DNA of 10,706 nt from JAWHQP01 sp032586195. Lineage in GTDB: Bacteria > Pseudomonadota > Gammaproteobacteria > Enterobacterales > Pasteurellaceae. Both the position numbers and the translations under genes were made by a program. The notes under the pieces are model-generated. The model saw only the letters and a list, made by a program, of their open reading frames with translations, was not told the DNA's origin and ran no database searches. This document shows positions 7,066 to 10,706 of the stretch, piece by piece. Location of the stretch: assembly GCA_032586195.1 (NCBI GenBank), contig JAWHQP010000021.1:1-10706 (forward strand). Direction: 5' to 3'. Position 1 is the stretch's first letter; each line of letters starts with the position of its first letter.

Positions 7066-7899
7066 ATGAACATTGATAGAAGTCGTTTTTGTATAAATAG
7101 AAAAATCGCACCTGCGTTAAGCATTGAAGAGTTTTTCCAAGTTGTTACAAACTGCGGATTAACCAAAATCGAAATGCGAAATGATATGCCAAGCGGTAAA
7201 ATTTTAGATGATCTCACTGTTGAACAATTTAATGCGTTAACTGACAAATACCATCTTGAAGTTATCACTATTAATGCGTTATATCCTTTCAACCTTCCTT
7301 CTATGCGTGAGAAAGTAACGAAAACAGCAGTTGAAATGCTAGAAACCGCCCAACAAATCAACTGTAACGCAATTATCATGTGCCCGTTTAATGAGCCTGA
7401 CACTCGTACTGCCGAACAAAGAAAATCAGATACCGCGGAATCTATCAAATATTTCACCGCACTTTTTGATAAATACCATATTAACGGTTTAATTGAACCT
7501 TTAGGATTCCCTGTAAGTTCGTTACGTTCATTTAATCTTGCGGGAGAATTAATTAAATCCGTCAATTCACCATTCAAACTTACCTTGGATACATTCCATC
7601 ATCACCTTGCCGGATTACCCGTAGTAAGTTTTGAAGAAACCGTAGATGTAACTCAAATTGGTCTCGTTCATTTATCCGGTGTAACCGCTACTCGTCCTGC
7701 TGATACTTTGTTAGATGAAGATCGCGTTATGTTAAGTGAAAAGGATGTATTACGTTCAAAAGAACAAGCTATCGCATTAGAAAAATTAGGTTACAAAGGT
7801 ATTTATGCTTTTGAACCGTTTTCTTCAGTTTTACATAATTGGACCGCCGCTGACATTGAGAAAGCGATTAATGACAGCATTTCTTACATTTGTGACTAA
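7066..7899 (+). CDS. iolI: IolI-like 2-keto-myo-inositol isomerase
   Basis: IolI interconverts 2-keto-myo-inositol and 1-keto-D-chiro-inositol, letting D-chiro-inositol join the main pathway. The protein has 277 residues (Bacillus IolI has 278) and is a TIM barrel of the xylose-isomerase-like/AP-endonuclease 2 family. The four divalent-metal ligands expected from the IolI fold are in place: E144 (LIEPLG), D175 (LTLDTFHHH), H202 (LVHLSGV) and E250 (YAFEPFS). The segment LLDEDRV also matches Bacillus IolI. ATG 7066 is chosen for AAGGAGA (7054-7060) 5 bases ahead, not the in-frame start upstream at 6958, which lies inside the inverted repeat and lacks a ribosome site. A second iolG-type gene follows after 16 bases. 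Other epimerases share this fold, so the exact reaction is inferred from motif match and context. Confidence 0.8.
   Translation: MNIDRSRFCINRKIAPALSIEEFFQVVTNCGLTKIEMRNDMPSGKILDDLTVEQFNALTDKYHLEVITINALYPFNLPSMREKVTKTAVEMLETAQQINCNAIIMCPFNEPDTRTAEQRKSDTAESIKYFTALFDKYHINGLIEPLGFPVSSLRSFNLAGELIKSVNSPFKLTLDTFHHHLAGLPVVSFEETVDVTQIGLVHLSGVTATRPADTLLDEDRVMLSEKDVLRSKEQAIALEKLGYKGIYAFEPFSSVLHNWTAADIEKAINDSISYICD
7456..7464 (-). other. DNA uptake signal core
   Basis: Exact ACCGCACTT followed by TTT, inside iolI. Confidence 0.75.
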
Positions 7900-7915
7900 A
7901 ACTAAGGAGTAAAAA

Positions 7916-8937
7916 ATGAAACTTCGTATTGGTGTAATTGGAACAGGTGCAATAGGTCAGGAACATATCACCCGTTTAAGTAAGAAATTAGTTGGCGCTG
8001 AAGTTGTTGCCGTGAACGATATTAACGAAGAGAATGCCAGAACAGCCATTAAAAAAATAGGTATTGATGCAAAATTTTATAAAGATCCTCAGGAATTAAT
8101 TAAATCCTCCGATGTTGATGCGCTCGTTGTTACCTCTTGGGGCCATCGCACGAGGAGTTTGTACTTGCTTCTATTGCAGCAGGCAAACCGGTATTCTGCG
8201 AAAAACCGCTGGCAGTCACCGCGGAAGGGTGTAAAAGAATCGTTGATGCCGAATTGAAATATGGTAAACGCCTTGTTCAAGTAGGCTTTATGCGTCCGTT
8301 TGACAGTACATATCGCCAACTGAAAACCGTGTTAGACAACGGTGATATCGGGGAACCGCTTTTACTCAACTGTAAACATTTTAATCCGGAAGTAAACGAT
8401 AGTTATAACACCGATATGGCTATTGTCGATACCTTTATTCATGAACTTGACGTATTGCGTTGGCTATTGAATGACGATTACGTCTCCGCCCGTGTACTCT
8501 ATCCACGTAAAACGTCTAAAGCGGCCAGCCATTTAGCCGATCCTCAGATAGTAATTTTAGAAACAAAAAAAGGCATTATCATCAATACGGAAATTTTTGT
8601 TAACTGTCAGTATGGTTATGATATTCAGTGTGAAGTTATCGGGGAAAATGGCATTGCAAGTCTTCCTGAACCAACACAAGTTATCTTCCGAAAAGCAGGA
8701 AACCTACAACGTGGAATCCTTATGGATTGGAAAAAACGTTTCATTGATGCATACGATGTCGAATTGCAGGCATTTATAGATAACGCAACGTCCGGGTGTT
8801 TTATACAAGGTGCGACGGCATGGGACGGTTATGCCGCCGCGATCGCCGCCGATGCTTGTGTAACGGCACAGCAAACAGGAGAAATAGAACTCATTAATAT
8901 GCCTGAAACACCTGAATTTTATAAAAAGAAAATGTAA
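7916..8937 (+). pseudogene. iolG: Bacillus-type IolG inositol 2-dehydrogenase, one-base frameshift
   Basis: Gfo/Idh/MocA family; the Bacillus enzyme oxidises myo-inositol and D-chiro-inositol with NAD+. The start is ATG 7916, with AAGGAG (7904-7909) 6 bases ahead. The first frame reads MKLRIGVIGTGAIGQEHI (Rossmann GTGAIG) up to VVTSWG. The reading then shifts to PSHEEFVLASIAAGKPVFCEKP and continues to the end with VGFMRPFDS, TDMAIVDTFIHELDVLRWL (Asp/His catalytic pair), NCQYGYDIQCE and PTAWDGY-type segments, all close to Bacillus IolG. One missing C in GGGGCC at 8139-8144 explains the break; restoring it gives 340 residues. As read, the first frame stops at 8257 after 113 residues. The pairing with iolI suggests a D-chiro-inositol role. 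Real mutation and sequencing error cannot be told apart here. Confidence 0.9.
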
Positions 8938-8978
8938 TCAAGTTAATAAATCTATAAAGATAACTAACTAAACACCAT

Positions 8979-9017
8979 AAAAGCCGGGCCAGAAATGGAA
9001 TATTTAGTCCAGCTTTT
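8979..9017 (+). terminator. Probable terminator after the iolI-iolG unit
   Basis: AAAAGCCGGGC (8979-8989) can pair with GTCCAGCTTTT (9007-9017) with one mismatch and one G-U pair, closing an A/T-rich loop, and the 3' arm ends in TTTT. It lies 42 bases after the second iolG-type stop and ahead of the regulator gene, as expected for the end of a transcription unit. The long loop makes it moderate only. Confidence 0.5.
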
Positions 9018-9064
9018 ACTTCCTACCTGATAGAATGAAAGAAATATATCAAAAAGGGAATAAT

Positions 9065-9901
9065 ATGGCTGTAATTGAAACATTTTTATATGAAGACAAT
9101 TTCATTAATAACTCACTCTTGGCATTTAGTTATACGGATCCTGAAGACAATACTATCGAACATACACATGAATTTGATGAACTTGTCATTGTAGATAAAG
9201 GCTATGGTGTCCAGATATTTAACGGAGAACCCTATTTTATTCAGGAAGGAGATGTATTTCTTGTAAAAGAAAATGATCGGCATTTTTATATTGAATTAGG
9301 TACACTGAAATTAATGAATATTCAGATTAATACTCGTTATCAGTTTCAATATTTAAAAAATGTAATGCCGTTATTGGAACAATTCTACATAAAAAATGTT
9401 TCTATCTTTTCCTGGTTAATGCCGAAGGCTAAAGAAAGCTGTGTCGAACGTATTAGAACATTAGATTTTTATTTATCCGACTATAAAGGCACTAAATTAC
9501 AATGTTTACAAATAGAAACACTTTTTATGCAGATTTTAAGCTTGATTATGACTAATGAACATACTAATTCCAACAATAGCACACAGTTTAAGATTAGAAA
9601 CGTTTTACTTTACTTGCAGCAAAACTATGCGGAACAAATTGATTGGAAGAAACTGTCGGAACATTTTTTTATTACAAATAAAACAATGACTCGAAAAATA
9701 AAAGAATTAACGGGTATGTCCCCTGTTAAGTATTTGAATAGACTGAGAGTATTAGCCGCAAGAGATAAGCTTCGGCATCTTGACGACTCAATCACGAATA
9801 TTGCGGTAAATTGTGGTTTTAATAACAGTGACTATTTTACTCGATGTTACAAAAAAAATTTCGGTATATCACCTTCTGACGAGCGAAAATTAATAATGTA
9901 A
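9065..9901 (+). CDS. AraC/RhaS-family transcription regulator
   Basis: This 278-residue DNA-binding regulator has an N-terminal cupin-type sensing domain (HTHEFDELVIV at residues 33-43 and FIQEGDVFLVKENDRH) and a C-terminal AraC double helix-turn-helix (about residues 177-278). The latter shows WKKLSEHFFITNKTMTRKIK, GMSPVKYLNRLRVLAARDKL and the family signature ITNIAVNCGFNNSDYFTRCY...FGISPSD. The layout is that of RhaS/RhaR-like activators of sugar operons. ATG 9065 is preferred to the in-frame ATG 9035 because GGGA (9056-9059) lies 5 bases ahead and 9035 has none. Its position beside the iol genes suggests it activates them in response to inositol or a keto-inositol, but this is inference. 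No other regulator (such as an RpiR- or DeoR-type iolR) is visible in the window. Confidence 0.9.
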   Translation: MAVIETFLYEDNFINNSLLAFSYTDPEDNTIEHTHEFDELVIVDKGYGVQIFNGEPYFIQEGDVFLVKENDRHFYIELGTLKLMNIQINTRYQFQYLKNVMPLLEQFYIKNVSIFSWLMPKAKESCVERIRTLDFYLSDYKGTKLQCLQIETLFMQILSLIMTNEHTNSNNSTQFKIRNVLLYLQQNYAEQIDWKKLSEHFFITNKTMTRKIKELTGMSPVKYLNRLRVLAARDKLRHLDDSITNIAVNCGFNNSDYFTRCYKKNFGISPSDERKLIM

Positions 9902-9912
9902 TTGATGTGTAA

Positions 9913-10146
9913 CAGGTCATTGTAAATAAGCCTGGTTCTCGTTCTACCATCCATCAGCATTTGCCTTTGGGTGAAGGTGATTTTGACGGTATTTCCGAAT
10001 CACTCAAAAAAAAGAATTTTCCTCACCGCACTTTTGCTGTCGGAGAAGAAAGCATAGCTTGTGTTTCTATATCTGGTTTCCCAGAGAAAATGGACATAGA
10101 AGCTCCCAGAGCAAGAAAAATTACCGAAAAAGAACTGTTTAATTAA
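9913..10146 (+). pseudogene. C-terminal remnant, possibly of a sugar isomerase/epimerase
   Basis: An open frame of 77 codons from a stop at 9910-9912 to TAA 10144-10146 has no ATG and no ribosome site. It reads STIHQHLPLGEGDFDGISES and later SGFPEKMDIEAPRARKITEK. The H-PLGEGDFD-I stretch resembles the late strands of xylose-isomerase-like TIM barrels (compare HVHLKDV and PGDGVIDF in IolE), where it would be followed by a glutamate-bearing strand, here perhaps VGEES. It therefore looks like the tail of a lost sugar isomerase/epimerase gene left behind immediately after the regulator. Function of the parent gene is uncertain. It contains an uptake signal. Confidence 0.4.
10025..10033 (-). other. 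DNA uptake signal core
   Basis: Exact ACCGCACTT followed by TT, inside the isomerase-like remnant. Confidence 0.75.
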
Positions 10147-10164
10147 TAAGTTGCTTTTTATTTC

Positions 10165-10220
10165 CTTTGTACTAACAAAGAGCCTCATTTCATCCCATAC
10201 TCGGTATGAGCAAGAGGTTC
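10165..10220 (+). promoter_or_regulatory. Palindrome and stem-loop leader ahead of second MFS gene
   Basis: CTTTGTACTAACAAAG (10165-10180) is a perfect inverted repeat with 6-base arms. Immediately after, GAGCCTC (10180-10186) can pair with GAGGTTC (10214-10220, one G-U), with an inner CATAC/GTATG pair (10196-10200 with 10204-10208). No T tract follows, so a terminator is unlikely on the plus strand. Operator plus structured leader is a possible reading. A similar CTTTGT-N3-ACAAA (491-504) lies upstream of the paralogous transporter. Confidence 0.3.
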
Positions 10221-10247
10221 ACCCCCAAACAACATGAGGATAATCCT

Positions 10248-10706
10248 ATGCAATCTAATTCAACCCCGAAAAAACGGCATAACCTCGGATATATCATGAG
10301 AATTAGTGCCGTGGCGTCACTGGGCGGTTTATTGTTTGGTTATGACACTTCCGTTATTTCAGGAGCAATCGCCCCCCTCAGAACCTTTTTTAATTTAAAT
10401 TCAATGGAAAGCTGGGCAGTATCGAATGTCGTTATCGGCTGCGTATTAGGCGCTTTATTTTCAGGTGAAATCGCACGGAAATTCGGGCGAAAAAAAGCCC
10501 TGATCATCGCCGCCATTTTATTCACTGTCAGCGCGATCGGTTCTGCCGTCGTAGATCACTTCACCTGGTTCGTGTTCTATCGCATTATCGGCGGATTGGC
10601 GGTAGGTTTGGCAGGAGCCGTTTCTCCAATGTATATTGCCGAGGTGGCCCCTAAAGATTATCGCGGTACCGCCTCTTCAATGAACCAGTTTGCCGTTGTA
10701 TTCGGA
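10248..10706 (+). CDS. MFS sugar/inositol symporter, N-terminal part, second copy (cut by window edge)
   Basis: These are the first 153 residues of a sugar porter family MFS protein; the remaining two thirds lie beyond base 10706. ATG 10248 follows TGAGGA (10235-10240) at 7 bases. It shows the same set of motifs as the minus-strand gene at 1-453: GYDTSVISGA, ARKFGRKK, YRIIGG and PMYIAEVAPKDYRG. It differs at roughly one residue in five, mostly in the N-terminal tail and the TM1-TM2 loop, where there is also one residue less. It probably imports inositol or a related polyol with protons. The preference of each copy cannot be read from these parts. Confidence 0.9.
   Translation, partial: MQSNSTPKKRHNLGYIMRISAVASLGGLLFGYDTSVISGAIAPLRTFFNLNSMESWAVSNVVIGCVLGALFSGEIARKFGRKKALIIAAILFTVSAIGSAVVDHFTWFVFYRIIGGLAVGLAGAVSPMYIAEVAPKDYRGTASSMNQFAVVFG

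Noticed and set aside
6843..7577. 244-codon minus-strand open frame opposite the iolI start region
   Set aside because: It covers the iolI control region and half of iolI, whose metal-binding residues are all conserved on the plus strand; composition is not protein-like and no motif is seen.
9035..9064. ATG 9035 as the start of the AraC-type regulator
   Set aside because: There is no ribosome site ahead of it, while ATG 9065 has one at good spacing and starts just before the cupin domain.
1..10706. tRNA, rRNA, CRISPR array or complete insertion sequence
   Set aside because: No cloverleaf-like stretch, regular repeat-spacer pattern or paired terminal repeats around a transposase gene were seen on reading through.

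Overview
Kind of organism. The window carries six exact copies of the 9-base core AAGTGCGGT (or its complement ACCGCACTT). This is the DNA-uptake signal of the Haemophilus/Pasteurella/Aggregatibacter-type branch of the Pasteurellaceae. The AT-leaning codon use, strong AAGGAG ribosome binding sites and tightly packed genes fit that family. I cannot fix the genus. The gene content is an inositol-catabolism (iol) island.

Layout. (1) Bases 1-453, minus strand: 5' part of an MFS sugar/inositol:H+ symporter gene, cut by the window edge. (2) 454-790: divergent control region with several palindromes and cAMP-receptor-like sites. (3) 791-4725, plus strand: iolD (broken by a one-base frameshift), iolE and an iolG-type dehydrogenase gene, closed by a hairpin made of two opposed uptake signals. 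(4) 4876-6468: a sodium:solute symporter. (5) 6511 to about 6868: decayed remains of a zinc-dependent secondary alcohol dehydrogenase, possibly fused to transposase debris. (6) 7066-8937: a second unit, iolI plus a second iolG-type gene that is the closer match to Bacillus IolG, again broken by a one-base frameshift, followed by a probable terminator. (7) 9065-9901: an AraC/RhaS-type regulator. (8) 9913-10146: C-terminal remnant of what may be a sugar isomerase/epimerase. (9) 10248-10706: 5' part of a second MFS symporter gene, a close paralogue of the first, in opposite orientation and cut at the homologous codon.

How it fits together. Inositol enters through the MFS and/or SSS carriers. IolG oxidises myo-inositol to 2-keto-myo-inositol (scyllo-inosose), IolE dehydrates it, and IolD hydrolyses the ring to 5-deoxy-glucuronate. 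IolI interconverts 2-keto-myo-inositol and 1-keto-D-chiro-inositol, so the iolI-iolG pair looks like an entry module for D-chiro-inositol. The later-step genes iolB, iolC, iolA and iolJ are not in the window. As read, both iolD and the Bacillus-type iolG are interrupted. Either this pathway is decaying or the sequence has two single-base errors. The most distinctive features are the inverted, paralogous transporters ending at the same codon on both edges, the two frameshifts, and the uptake-signal hairpin.
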